Positions 9,301 through 15,940 of a stretch of 64,000 bases of DNA are shown one piece after another (positions within the stretch are counted from its first letter, which is position 1; each line of letters opens with the position of its first letter). The position numbers were made by a program, and so were the translations under genes. The stretch covers positions 62,001-126,000 of the forward strand of contig MAAQ01000005.1 of NCBI GenBank assembly GCA_002162685.1. The letters run 5' to 3'. The notes below the pieces were generated by a model. That model worked only from the letters and a program-made list of their open reading frames with translations, did no database searches and had not been told where the DNA came from. Source of the DNA: Flavobacteriales bacterium 33_180_T64. Its GTDB lineage: Bacteria; Bacteroidota; Bacteroidia; Flavobacteriales; Flavobacteriaceae.

Positions 9301-9637
9301 CTGATGAATTAGCTTCAAAAATGAATTCTTTTTCTAATAAAGCATAATCTGTTTTGACGTGAAGCATAAAAAAATGCGCTAAGCATTTCTGTATTTCTTC
9401 ATTACTAAATGAAAAATTTCGAGAATACAGTTTTATCTGTCTAAATTTTGTTGTTCCTGTTATCTCGTTCTTTTGAAATATATCTTCTTCAAAGTCACAA
9501 TAAATCTCATCGTTTACATCAAGTAATGAGTTTTTTATAAGTGTTTCTAAAGTTTTTAGAACTTGATAGTGATAACCTCTCAATGAAGCAGTTGCATCTG
9601 TGTTTTTCGAAAAGATATGTAGTTTAGAGATATTCAA
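6371..9637 (-). CDS. Large protein with DUF4297-like N-terminal nuclease and helical repeats
   Basis: A 1088-residue protein. The first 100 residues fit a DUF4297/Cap4-type PD-(D/E)XK endonuclease: RGYHYQ (20-25) then helix, acidic strand DFEEDI (48-53), core strand RQIK (66-69), and FSNEEIQKCLAHFF. The rest is long and alpha-helical with TPR-like stretches (about 540-650: NSNVPKLSLRALQCFHKAKD, AAKYYALAAVWASMHN). I found no Walker A motif, so it differs from STAND-NTPase fusions such as Avs1. It is first gene of a two-gene unit with the GNAT acetyltransferase. By architecture it is a sensor-plus-DNase candidate for anti-phage defence. This is inference. Confidence 0.6.
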   Translation of the reverse strand: MNISKLHIFSKNTDATASLRGYHYQVLKTLETLIKNSLLDVNDEIYCDFEEDIFQKNEITGTTKFRQIKLYSRNFSFSNEEIQKCLAHFFMLHVKTDYALLEKEFIFEANSSVANVRGDNDAELLKNWNKHQGDLSEELAKQCADKAKEIITQYIEKQAKAIDEDDKNSLVKEAIDVFKNLQDSDWIEFIKKIKWVFNNTKPDIEFAQLKQSIEDDILKLPFQINKENLPSIFGELHTLAWNKATNTKIEDKKLTLNELNDVLLRSSNDQDKWYWVVYERWENTEKINDFVIGQFYEVIDATRHCRVTRYLTKHKEDWLKLLKLYIDNPKIDDNFKRVAIYEYLWLLLRPINYREIPEGNLKGEEEYFRLYFKDFDVFKTGKELEDAQSLMNIAVAAGFMDKTNLDGREVQGWFDSMFNTLNAKIKVESNPNEKCHLLENLATHLLFLNSNRNKQDKNINEVLNPLKDILKLLDKADYYNVSQLSTRLDEYIELLIEADAESNIELIDGINDYSEKLNPIVETRGGSFMGAKAELGRGIKYLNSNVPKLSLRALQCFHKAKDKFNIQESFEGYVLSLINIAQLYSSIGMNLAAKYYALAAVWASMHNGDRKLLKRIVDALGIAFYADFKQGAWLNAIVSSMDYIDARHELKATPLDPNVDEMPFKVLADLAMVFHLTPKMSPELTDMVSRNMDGLQDLSDEFLKPAIAKLEETNSTYDSWIPVLERILTDKPLNDVGHTRLVRFNALGIEWKISFANNYEMASLAEDFCGIVQITLAEIALSNYDFHLIRGSVSIELEIDNEFKGPELQPSNDEIIWKAWVKHTDTQGEESLLNITSCTKSIGRILSNLSLLPFDDFDKLLDTLFSESDLAKKTLIGGLYQRMYRTVYSKTNFDLMQRDNFTPVALTDMNLPQTNKVMKWKHSLSNLYDQVEAKKRIEQRLKNSHKNSYLTIAKLKQNPDFPVFIKKLRSQGWQDWHIFLAINNFILTHKTEFRLRGITNPTQEDFDRLFFEIKKLDESDFEAEFPLEAFTSLEFEFNLKNTIILILKSFGLANPSRFPNFLAIREFLDVRFNMIEDGSGENNPFKDL

Positions 9638-9813
9638 AGACTGAATTTTTATGTTAATATATAATATAGTAAATGTATTATAATGTGAAGTAAATTAACA
9701 CATAATGTATCAATAAATTTTAAGGAAATGTTAAAGTAGGGCAGGAGAATTAGTTGAATAAAGCCATTATATTATTGCTTTTTTAATATAAATTAAACAT
9801 ATATAGTATTTTA

Positions 9814-9824
9814 TTATGTAAAAT
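9814..9824 (+). other. XerD-arm-like motif at left edge of repeat B
   Basis: TTATGTAAAAT, identical to 2115-2125 and followed by the same TAGAATCTC-type sequence. It is in direct orientation with that copy, so recombination between them would remove repeat A and the nuclease cargo (about 7.7 kb). Confidence 0.4.
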
Positions 9825-9844
9825 AGAATCTCGATGTTTAGCTC

Positions 9845-10026
9845 GGCCTCATAGAATTTTGGTCAAAACAATAGGAGAAACGAGCGTCAATATTTTAGGG
9901 GTTTAGTACTACAGTTTCTTAAGAGTTTCAATTAAACAAGGGATTTCAAAGCAATATTAATGAGTTACAATGTTTCCTAAAATATAGCGAATGAGCCGTT
10001 AATTGTTTCCAAAATTATATGCAGCC
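9845..10026. repeat. Long imperfect palindrome inside repeat B
   Basis: Arms 9845-9899 and 9976-10026 are complementary in the same blocks as in repeat A (GGC..CATA.AATTTTGG, AAACAAT, ATATTTTAGG). Loop length is about 75 bases against about 110 in copy A, and the innermost paired bases differ from copy A (TTTTAGG here, TTTTAGACTAT there). Arms are conserved and the loop is variable. Confidence 0.6.
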
Positions 10027-10329
10027 TTGAATTTTTGTTTCTTTTGTTTCAAGACAAAAGATAATGAATCATTAAAAAAAGGATTAATTGAAGTTCTAAA
10101 TATAACAAGTGCATAGAATTTTATTTTTCTTAAAATTTATGCTGTTGTGGCAATCCACGAGAATCGTCTAAAATTTTTTATAACTTACATTTTATCGAAT
10201 ACGCGATTTTTAATAAGAGCAAAAAGGTTAGCTTTTATTTTGGCGTTGGCAAGCGATGGATAATTGTGTGTAAAATAAATTGCCAGAGCAATTTGATTTT
10301 ATAAAACAATCGAGCGCTTGGTAGCGGCT

Positions 10330-10358
10330 ATTTTACATAACGGCTAATTATAGATACA
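10330..10358 (-). other. dif-like site in repeat B
   Basis: On the minus strand it reads TGTATCTATAA, a 7-base centre, TTATGTAAAAT. It occupies the same place as 2673-2701 in repeat A. Confidence 0.4.
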
Positions 10359-10449
10359 TAATGTTTTAAAAAACTCTGCGAAGCAAACCGCTTAATAGTT
10401 TAATGACCCAAATTCCAATTATTCTAATGGAATACAAAGCTGCTGGGAT

Positions 10450-10478
10450 ATTTTACATAATACTACATTATAGCTATC
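10450..10478 (-). other. dif-like site at right end of repeat B
   Basis: On the minus strand it reads GATAGCTATAA, a 7-base centre, TTATGTAAAAT. It lies only 37 bases from the plus-oriented dif-like site that begins the phage-like element, so two Xer-type motifs face each other here. Confidence 0.45.
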
Positions 10479-10515
10479 AAATGGACTTCTCTCTTAAATA
10501 ACCAAATGACAACAT

Positions 10516-10543
10516 TTGTACTATAATTTATAGTATGTAAGAT
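10516..10543 (+). other. Left dif-like attachment site of the phage-like element
   Basis: Left arm TTGTACTATAA, six-base centre TTTATA, right arm GTATGTAAGAT. The left arm and centre (17 bases) are identical to those at 17383-17399, and the right arm differs at two positions. The two sites are direct repeats that enclose the whole minus-strand phage gene block. The 11-6-11 layout equals chromosomal dif of E. coli and B. subtilis. Confidence 0.7.
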
Positions 10544-10686
10544 ATTACTACAGTTTGAAGAGGTATTCTAACAACAAATCTACGAATAATTTATAGTTAA
10601 ATAAAATCTTTTCGACGAACGGTAATGTTAATTTTTTGACGTATTATCTATTTAAAAGTTAACAAAACATGTAGTTTGTCGTAATA

Positions 10687-10715
10687 AAGTGCAGTTAAAC
10701 GAGTTAACTGCACTT
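10687..10715 (-). terminator. Intrinsic terminator at end of phage late genes
   Basis: A perfect 12 bp stem (AAGTGCAGTTAA with its complement) and a 5-base loop, 15 bases past the stop codon of the last phage gene. On the minus strand it is followed by TTTATTA. Confidence 0.8.
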
Positions 10716-10729
10716 GTATAAAACGTCAA

Positions 10730-11296
10730 TTATTTACAAACGAACGCTTGAACGATTCCATCGGCATCTGTAACTATCGCAATACCAGTCGATATAAATC
10801 TTGCTGATAAAACATCTAACTCTATTGGGTTGCATTGATTGTCAGTTACTAAATCACCAACAACAGGGTATTGACCGCTTCCACTATGAAACATCTCAAA
10901 AGTATAAGTTAACGTTAATTGAGCAAATGTAGCACAAGCATCGTTTAACTCTTCAGCAGCTAAAAAGGACGTACCAAGAACACAAGCATTTTCATTGCAA
11001 CTACATGGAGTATCACAACAAACAGGATTAACAAAACCCTCGTCAGCTATGACAATCACTCTACCCGCATGACCAAAATCATGCTCTTTTATCATATCAG
11101 GACGAATTGCATCAGTAGTACAAAAATACTGCTCTAAAGTACTAAGGACAGTGGAAACAACCTTACGACCATCATTCAGCAAAGATACTACAAAACCTTT
11201 TTCTTTAATACGAAAAGTAGTCTCTTTTAATCTGTCATCATAATCACCAACAACTGTTTTAAAATGGTTATGAAAGTTTATATATATTAATTCCAT
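10730..11296 (-). CDS. Phage-element protein, last gene, Cys-rich centre; function unknown
   Basis: A 188-residue protein I do not recognise. It has no signal peptide or membrane helix. A central run C-C-D-T-P-C-S-C-N-E-N-A-C gives five cysteines in 13 residues, unusual for a cytoplasmic protein, and the last third is beta-rich (LTLTYTFEMFHSGSG). It follows the membrane-anchored gene after 3 bases and ends at the element's terminator, so it belongs to the late transcript. A virion surface or spike protein is one possibility, offered only because of position and beta content. Confidence 0.6.
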   Translation of the reverse strand: MELIYINFHNHFKTVVGDYDDRLKETTFRIKEKGFVVSLLNDGRKVVSTVLSTLEQYFCTTDAIRPDMIKEHDFGHAGRVIVIADEGFVNPVCCDTPCSCNENACVLGTSFLAAEELNDACATFAQLTLTYTFEMFHSGSGQYPVVGDLVTDNQCNPIELDVLSARFISTGIAIVTDADGIVQAFVCK

Positions 11297-11299
11297 GAT

Positions 11300-11710
11300 C
11301 TATTTGATTATTAATAATTTGTAATATTCATCATCTAACAATTTTGCCAAGTCACTAGATAAAGATTTACCCTTAGCATAAACATCATGGTACAGTTTCG
11401 CAACTATATCAAATTGTTGTCTTGACATATCTTTAACCAAATCAAACACTACTTTGTCATTTTCTGTATAGCTTCTTGGGTCATACCATGCATAGGCAGT
11501 ACCTAAGTTATGTGCTATGTTTAAAGCCTTATCATTATAAAATGAATAATCACTTGTAGCAACGCCTATATTATCTAACACATCGTTACCATTGCCCGTT
11601 TGGTCTTTTGGCTTTCGCTTTAGGAATTTAAAAATTCCAAGCGATGCAGCTGCCAATATAATAATGATTATAAAGGCATACTTTTTTATAAATTTAAATA
11701 CTATTATCAT
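11300..11710 (-). CDS. Phage-element membrane-anchored protein
   Basis: A 136-residue protein with a short basic start (FKFIKK), one transmembrane helix (YAFIIIIILAAASLGIFKF, about residues 11-29), a basic stop (KRKPK) and a soluble, helix-forming remainder. It starts one base after the stop of the glucosaminidase-like gene. Single-span proteins of this kind occur in membrane-containing ssDNA phages, but I cannot assign a role. It has no recognised domain. Confidence 0.65.
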   Translation of the reverse strand: MIIVFKFIKKYAFIIIIILAAASLGIFKFLKRKPKDQTGNGNDVLDNIGVATSDYSFYNDKALNIAHNLGTAYAWYDPRSYTENDKVVFDLVKDMSRQQFDIVAKLYHDVYAKGKSLSSDLAKLLDDEYYKLLIIK

Positions 11711-11711
11711 T

Positions 11712-12188
11712 TTACTTTTTGTTTTGTTTAATTGCTTTAAAAATCATTACTCCCGAGAATATCAAAAAAAAAAATAATGCTATCATTACCCCATTAGTAA
11801 AAGGCATTTTAATTTTATTTGCAATAGCTTCCCACTTAGTTGAGTAGTTCGGGTCAGTAGCGTAATTACTAGCTACTGTTTCGAGAACATAAGCCGTATC
11901 ATTTGTATTAGAAATATTAAACTCTTTTTGACGTTCAAAATAGTCACGCACGCTGTTAAAATGATTTTTGAAAACCGCATGACCAAGATTAGAACCTTGA
12001 CTGTACGTTTTTCTTTTAGACGGGTGACGCATCCCAAATAGGTTTTTATTTTCTTTAAAAACGGGCGACGAGTAATTTCCTGTTTCATGGTAGGTTTGGG
12101 CGTAAAGTAGCTTAGTTGATACTTTGGTAAACCCATACATATTCTTTATAGCCCATATATAGAGCCAAATTTTCATTCTTAGCAACAT
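11712..12188 (-). CDS. Glucosaminidase-like cell-wall hydrolase with C-terminal membrane helix
   Basis: A 158-residue protein. The segment STKLLYAQTYHETGNYSSPV then ENKNLFGMRHPSKR matches the core of the glucosaminidase/lysozyme-subfamily fold, with the catalytic Glu in HETG and the N-L-F-G-M signature. A later SNYATDPNYSTKWEAIANK is also typical of the family. A hydrophobic helix near the C-terminus (GVMIALFFFLIFSGVMIF) would anchor it in a membrane. Probable role: peptidoglycan cleavage during phage entry or lysis. The ATG at 12176 (MKIWLYIW) is an equally good start. Confidence 0.75.
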   Translation of the reverse strand: MLLRMKIWLYIWAIKNMYGFTKVSTKLLYAQTYHETGNYSSPVFKENKNLFGMRHPSKRKTYSQGSNLGHAVFKNHFNSVRDYFERQKEFNISNTNDTAYVLETVASNYATDPNYSTKWEAIANKIKMPFTNGVMIALFFFLIFSGVMIFKAIKQNKK

Positions 12189-12192
12189 ATTA

Positions 12193-12330
12193 TTATTGTT
12201 TTACAGATTCATGTTTATCACTAGAGAAAGGCGTTAACTTATCGATAGCAAATTGAACTATCTCAACAGCTACAGCAATAATGCCAGCATATTTCACAGC
12301 GATTTTTAATAGACTTAATACTTTTTTCAT
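12193..12330 (-). CDS. 45-residue phage-element membrane peptide
   Basis: A short gene of ATG-start reading MKKVLSLLKIAVKYAG then IIAVAVEIVQFAIDK and a polar tail ending KHESVKQ. It has one hydrophobic helix with a basic N-terminus. It ends 4 bases before the glucosaminidase-like start and begins 18 bases after a terminator hairpin, so it is the first gene of the last late transcript. A holin-like or structural membrane peptide is possible. The function is unknown. Confidence 0.6.
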   Translation of the reverse strand: MKKVLSLLKIAVKYAGIIAVAVEIVQFAIDKLTPFSSDKHESVKQ

Positions 12331-12348
12331 GATTTTTTATAGTTATTA

Positions 12349-12371
12349 AAGGGCTTGTTTAACAAGCCCTT
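12349..12371 (-). terminator. Intrinsic terminator within phage gene block
   Basis: Perfect 11 bp inverted repeat AAGGGCTTGTT/AACAAGCCCTT around one base. On the minus strand it is followed by TTAATAA. It separates the capsid gene group from the lysis gene group. Confidence 0.6.
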
Positions 12372-12392
12372 ATAATTGATTAATTATGATAT

Positions 12393-12473
12393 TTACTTAT
12401 TTGATTTAAGGTATTGCAAGGCATAGGCTCGTAATAATAAATAAGCCCACGTAATGCACAATATTTGAAACAA
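12393..12473 (-). CDS. Possible 26-residue membrane peptide with TTG start
   Basis: A frame between the 132-residue gene and the terminator encodes FQILCITWAYLLLRAYALQY and then LKSNK, a plausible single membrane helix with a basic tail. There is no ATG. TTG at 12473 is the only common start. A second frame from an ATG at 12478 gives a less convincing peptide. Kept at low confidence because of the membrane-helix pattern and the tight gene packing around it. Confidence 0.3.
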   Translation of the reverse strand: MFQILCITWAYLLLRAYALQYLKSNK

Positions 12474-12481
12474 AGCATATT

Positions 12482-12880
12482 TTATTGCTTGAATGTACCG
12501 AAGTACCCAGTTACACGTTTACCGCTTGATGTTGTTCCTTTACCGTTTGGACTAATACACATACCTAGTTTAGAAAGTCCGATAACACGAGTTTTAACAT
12601 TCATACTACAAGGGATAATCATTTCAACACCAGTATTATGATACAACACTTTCGCAATCATCGTTTGATATTCATTTCCAGTAGTAGGTGATGTATATTT
12701 CGTTGAGCCCGAATAGGGAGATACAGTCGCAGTAATTAAACCTCTTGACTTTGAAGAGTTCCACGCACTTACAATAGTAGCACCTAAATAACCCTCGTTA
12801 CCTTTCTTTACGTTCTTAATCTTTGAGTAAGTCGCACCGCTTCGCTTCGCTTCTTTTTTGTTATTTCTATGATTTGCCAT
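12482..12880 (-). CDS. Basic phage-element protein, function unknown
   Basis: A 132-residue protein with a very basic start (HRNNKKEAKRSG, YSKIKNVKKG) and a Ser/Thr/Gly-rich beta-type body (TATVSPYSGSTKYTSPTTGNEYQT). No membrane helix or known domain. It overlaps the stop of the upstream membrane gene by one base (shared A of TAATG type), so it is co-translated with the candidate capsid group. A basic DNA-binding internal or minor structural protein would fit. This is inference. Confidence 0.6.
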   Translation of the reverse strand: MANHRNNKKEAKRSGATYSKIKNVKKGNEGYLGATIVSAWNSSKSRGLITATVSPYSGSTKYTSPTTGNEYQTMIAKVLYHNTGVEMIIPCSMNVKTRVIGLSKLGMCISPNGKGTTSSGKRVTGYFGTFKQ

Positions 12881-13290
12881 TATGCTAGACCTCCTTTAGT
12901 TTTACGTTTTCCTTTGAATAAAAATATTCCTGCAATTACAAGCACAACAGGTATTGCAACTTTCCACCAATTACGAGTTAACCAAGCTTTCACCTGTTTA
13001 TTCTGTAACTTTTTAGCAGCATCACTATCCTCTGTAAATTTCGCAACATGTGGTTCAAGTTGATTTCCAACTTGTGAACCTAAATTGAAACTTTTTGTTG
13101 ACTTAAAATTTTTGTACGCTTGCTCTTCAGCTTCTTTTGCTGCTCTCGCTTGAAATTGCTCTTCACGTTTTTGAAGCTGTGCACCACTTCCAAGAATACC
13201 GCCAGTTGCCTTGTTTGCAACGCCACGTATTAAATTCCCGAAGAAAGAACCGCCTCTTTTCTTTTTAAATAATTTACTAAAAAACCCCAT
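12880..13290 (-). CDS. Phage-element protein with C-terminal membrane helix
   Basis: A 136-residue protein that begins with a basic, glycine-rich segment (GFFSKLFKKKRGGSFFGNLIRGV, ATGGILGSG), continues with a charged helix (QKREEQFQARAAKEAEEQAY) and ends in a membrane helix (WWKVAIPVVLVIAGIFLF) plus KGKRKTKGG. The same design, with the helix at the C-terminus and a basic end, is found in the neighbour at 13293. I do not recognise the family. Likely a virion membrane or assembly protein. Confidence 0.65.
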   Translation of the reverse strand: MGFFSKLFKKKRGGSFFGNLIRGVANKATGGILGSGAQLQKREEQFQARAAKEAEEQAYKNFKSTKSFNLGSQVGNQLEPHVAKFTEDSDAAKKLQNKQVKAWLTRNWWKVAIPVVLVIAGIFLFKGKRKTKGGLA

Positions 13291-13292
13291 AT

Positions 13293-13742
13293 TTATGATA
13301 ATTTTGATTTTGATTTATTACTATTAAAAAACACGTACTTTACTGATACTACAATTACTAAAAGGGCTAAAACTGGTACGCCATATTTTAAAACCTTTGC
13401 TTTCCAACCAAAAGAAAAACCATTTCTTTTACTCTTGTTAATCTGCATTTCAATCTCTTTAGCTGCATTTTTAGTAGACGCTAAAGGCGTACTAATATTA
13501 GCTTTTCCAACTGTTTTAATTGGCAAGCTTTCAACATGTGGTAAAAGATTTTTTACTAGTGCAGGAGTAACCTTTCTAACTTGATGCCTAATTACTCTAG
13601 GTTCAGAGTATGTTGGGAAATTCAAGTCTATTTCACTCGTTCGAACTGGTCTTAAACCACCTCTTACATGAGTTACGTTTATCGAGCCCGATTTACTTTT
13701 TGGTAAATCAGGCTTGACAAATACTACTGGACGCAAACCCAT
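13293..13742 (-). CDS. Phage-element protein with C-terminal membrane helix
   Basis: A 149-residue protein. The soluble part contains two similar motifs, N-terminal MGLRPVVFVKPDLPKS and GGLRPVRTSEIDLNFP, perhaps a short internal repeat. A membrane helix follows near the end (YGVPVLALLVIVVSVKYVFF) and then a basic Lys/Ser tail. The start overlaps the stop of the candidate capsid gene by one base. Role unknown. It could link an internal membrane and the capsid shell. Confidence 0.65.
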   Translation of the reverse strand: MGLRPVVFVKPDLPKSKSGSINVTHVRGGLRPVRTSEIDLNFPTYSEPRVIRHQVRKVTPALVKNLLPHVESLPIKTVGKANISTPLASTKNAAKEIEMQINKSKRNGFSFGWKAKVLKYGVPVLALLVIVVSVKYVFFNSNKSKSKLS

Positions 13743-14458
13743 TAGAAACTAATTAAAGTTAGTTCAACAGTTCCAGTCGCTTTTTCAATATCTATTGATA
13801 AGACATCATCTAAAGGCAACATTAACACACTACCAGTATCGGTTGACACATTACCGCCAGCATCAGCAGAAATAACACCTTCAACATCAAAAGCAATTGC
13901 TTGCAACTCGATTAAAGAATATTTCGTGCGTACTCCGTTAGAAAAAGTAAACTCAATGTTTTGAACATTTTCAGAATCTAACATTAACAAATCACGCCCT
14001 TGAACGTTGTATGTTTTTTCGGTTTCATCTGACAAAATTGTCTTTCTAACTAAAGAACTAATACTTGTTGCAGCTTGTGGATATTCAAGACCATAAATCT
14101 CATAAGTCTGAGCAGATTTAATATCTGTTAATGATACTTTAATACTTTCGTCAGCACCTAAAACTATAGAGCCCTCTTGTGCAATTTCACAAAGTGCAGA
14201 CATACCAATTTTTGGCGTTGCACCTGTATTCGTTTGAATCAAAGAATGACCAAAAGTACCACCTAACACAAAATGTTTCAAGCTAATGTTCGAGCAAATC
14301 TCTGTGTTGTCACCGTTTGCGCCCTCAATGAAAATTGTAATTTTCTCATTGGTTAATTCATGTACTCCAAGAGTACTTCTTAATAGTAAACCTCCAATTG
14401 CTCGGGATATTCGTAATTCGCCCGTTTTGGTTTTACCTGTTCCGTTGTAAACTTCCAT
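13742..14458 (-). CDS. Candidate major capsid protein of the phage-like element
   Basis: A 238-residue protein that is almost wholly beta-strand in pattern (LGVHELTNEKITIFIEG, SIKVSLTDIKSAQTYEIYGL, TGTVELTLISF), with no signal peptide, cysteine-poor, slightly acidic. It is the largest structural-type gene of the block and begins a transcript right after a terminator, as a highly expressed capsid gene would. The jelly-roll suggestion comes from the strand pattern and from comparison in principle with FLiP-like phages. I have no direct homology evidence. Confidence 0.45.
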   Translation of the reverse strand: MEVYNGTGKTKTGELRISRAIGGLLLRSTLGVHELTNEKITIFIEGANGDNTEICSNISLKHFVLGGTFGHSLIQTNTGATPKIGMSALCEIAQEGSIVLGADESIKVSLTDIKSAQTYEIYGLEYPQAATSISSLVRKTILSDETEKTYNVQGRDLLMLDSENVQNIEFTFSNGVRTKYSLIELQAIAFDVEGVISADAGGNVSTDTGSVLMLPLDDVLSIDIEKATGTVELTLISF

Positions 14459-14498
14459 AATTTTAATTAAATGTTTTTAAATGTTGACACAAATAAAA

Positions 14499-14516
14499 GG
14501 GGGATTTTAAACCCCC
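14499..14516 (-). terminator. Intrinsic terminator between replication and capsid genes
   Basis: GGGGG and CCCCC arms around an eight-base AT loop, followed on the minus strand by TTTTATTTG. It lies in the 72-base gap between the HTH gene and the candidate capsid gene. Confidence 0.65.
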
Positions 14517-14530
14517 ATAATAGAAACGGG

Positions 14531-14761
14531 CTAATTCGGGTTGTTTTGGAATGTTTCACAAGCTTTTAAGATGCTTTTATCAGTTATATGAAGTAAATCA
14601 CATACAACATTCGCAGGTATATTGTCGAGCGTTGCAATATCAAAAATTGTTAAATAATTGCGCTTAGTTCCTAGAGCATCCAAATAAGCTTGGTAGTGTT
14701 TTGTTACGTTAGACACATTAATTCCAATGTAATTAGCTAACTGCTTTCGTGTTACTCTCAT
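14531..14761 (-). CDS. Small helix-turn-helix-type protein next to the replication initiator
   Basis: A 76-residue protein whose start MRVTRKQLANYIGINVSNVTKHYQ resembles a helix-turn-helix (LANYIG then a recognition helix). The rest is helical. Its start overlaps the Rep stop codon by four bases (ATGA type), so the two are translationally coupled. Likely a DNA-binding regulator or replication accessory protein of the element. No closer assignment is possible. Confidence 0.6.
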   Translation of the reverse strand: MRVTRKQLANYIGINVSNVTKHYQAYLDALGTKRNYLTIFDIATLDNIPANVVCDLLHITDKSILKACETFQNNPN

Positions 14762-15912
14762 ATTTCAGTTATTAAATCTTCGTTAAACTGACTACGATTA
14801 AATGATTTTATAAACTGTTTCTTTTCAAACTCATTAAGGTAAAAAGGCAGTTTTTTAGAAAACCAGTCCCATAGCCCGAAATCTGATAACATAATTTTCA
14901 TAGGTAATATATATTCAAGACGTTGACCCGTAGAAACGTAGGAGCGAAGCAATGATTTTACCATACGTTGCTGACCTATGAGAGTTTCTTTTATTACACG
15001 TTTGATTTTAGTAATTGTTTTAGAGACTAATTCTAAAGTATTTGCCACAGAATCCCAACATATAAAAGCAAAGTTTTGTTCCTGGTTAACTTGTGCCTTT
15101 TCAGTATTATGCTTTAACTCAAAATGATTTGAATTAGCAGTCTTTAAAAGATTGAAGAGTCCTTCATTACTAAAAATAGAATCAAGAGTTATTCCCTCTA
15201 GTTCCGATAAAAACTTATTGCTCAACTGGTACTCGTAACGCCAAACAGGGTTTGTTTCGTCGTTAGTAATACCCATATTAGACCAAGCATCTAAAATATA
15301 TGTTTTAAGATTCTTTTTACTTTCTAAAGTCTTGTTATAAATTCTCAAAAAACGTGACGAAGTTCTCGCACCAATGCGCACGCCTTGAAAAGTCATTTTA
15401 CCTTTTTTTGTTTGGCTGAAAATATTCACATCTTTCTCACGACCAGAAATCAAAACATCATTATTACAAATGTTACGCAATAGGGCAGTAACATTATGAT
15501 TTGATTCATTAAAATCTAGTGCAATATCAAGCCTATTGATATTTTTATACGTTAACCCCATTAATTCGGTCAATTCAATGAGTTGGTTTTTTATCGTAGA
15601 GAGGGAATTTGTGTAAAACAAATGATTAGATAACTTAAATTGACATAGATGTTCATCTATTATAGCACTTCGTGGACTGAATACCAACGTGCCGAACTCT
15701 TGACCTTTATAGTCTATAGTCACTCTTTTATCAAATACTTTAGTTCCGTAATCTTCAAAAGTTGCTTTAACGCCCTCGAAGTTAAAAACGGGCGACCCTG
15801 TAAAGTTTACGTTGATATAATCCATAAATAAAGCGTAATTCTTTACTTGCGTGAGTTGGTTCCCGTTATACTTATCGGGAACTTTGAGCCCTGTATTTAC
15901 TGTGTTTTTCAT
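14758..15912 (-). CDS. Rolling-circle replication initiator, Rep_trans type
   Basis: A 384-residue protein with the layout of the Rep_trans/replication-initiation-factor family of filamentous and other ssDNA phages. It has YALFMDYINVNF near residue 26-37, strand NRLDIALDF at 126-134, and the signature GVRIGARTSSRFLRIYNKTLE at 177-197, where Tyr192 and Lys194 sit in the R-I-Y-x-K-x-x-E motif expected to nick DNA. The family nicks one strand at a double-strand origin and covalently attaches through tyrosine. The hairpin-rich segment just upstream (15990-16071) is a natural origin candidate. There is no helicase domain. Confidence 0.75.
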   Translation of the reverse strand: MKNTVNTGLKVPDKYNGNQLTQVKNYALFMDYINVNFTGSPVFNFEGVKATFEDYGTKVFDKRVTIDYKGQEFGTLVFSPRSAIIDEHLCQFKLSNHLFYTNSLSTIKNQLIELTELMGLTYKNINRLDIALDFNESNHNVTALLRNICNNDVLISGREKDVNIFSQTKKGKMTFQGVRIGARTSSRFLRIYNKTLESKKNLKTYILDAWSNMGITNDETNPVWRYEYQLSNKFLSELEGITLDSIFSNEGLFNLLKTANSNHFELKHNTEKAQVNQEQNFAFICWDSVANTLELVSKTITKIKRVIKETLIGQQRMVKSLLRSYVSTGQRLEYILPMKIMLSDFGLWDWFSKKLPFYLNEFEKKQFIKSFNRSQFNEDLITEI

Positions 15913-15940
15913 TGTCGTATATTGTTTGCATATTAATTAA

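Larger units (their letters stand above)
9811..10481 (+). repeat. Repeat copy B, about 0.67 kb, right flank of nuclease cargo
   Basis: This is the second copy of the unit at 2112-2820, in the same orientation, so the two form long direct repeats around 2821-9810. It contains the same ordered blocks: TTATGTAAAATAGAATCTC, GGCCTCAT.GAATTTTGG, the block running from TAAAATATAGCGAATGAGCC into CAGCCTTGAATTTTTG, GAATACGCGATTTTTAA, TTTTACATAACG, AACTCTGCGAAGCAAACCG and TTATAGCTATC. The whole gene-free gap 9638-10729 consists of this copy, AT-rich flanks with no signal I recognise (9638-9810), and the left border of the phage-like element. Confidence 0.85.

Noticed and set aside
2112-10481. Reading the repeats as integron attC sites of an integron cassette array
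   Set aside because: No integron integrase is in the window and the canonical GTTRRRY/RYYYAAC ends are not met, so I keep only the weaker statement of a folded or Xer-type recombination sequence.
11873-12136. 87-residue ORF in another frame of the glucosaminidase-like gene
   Set aside because: Shadow frame. The real frame has the HETG and NLFGMRHP motifs.
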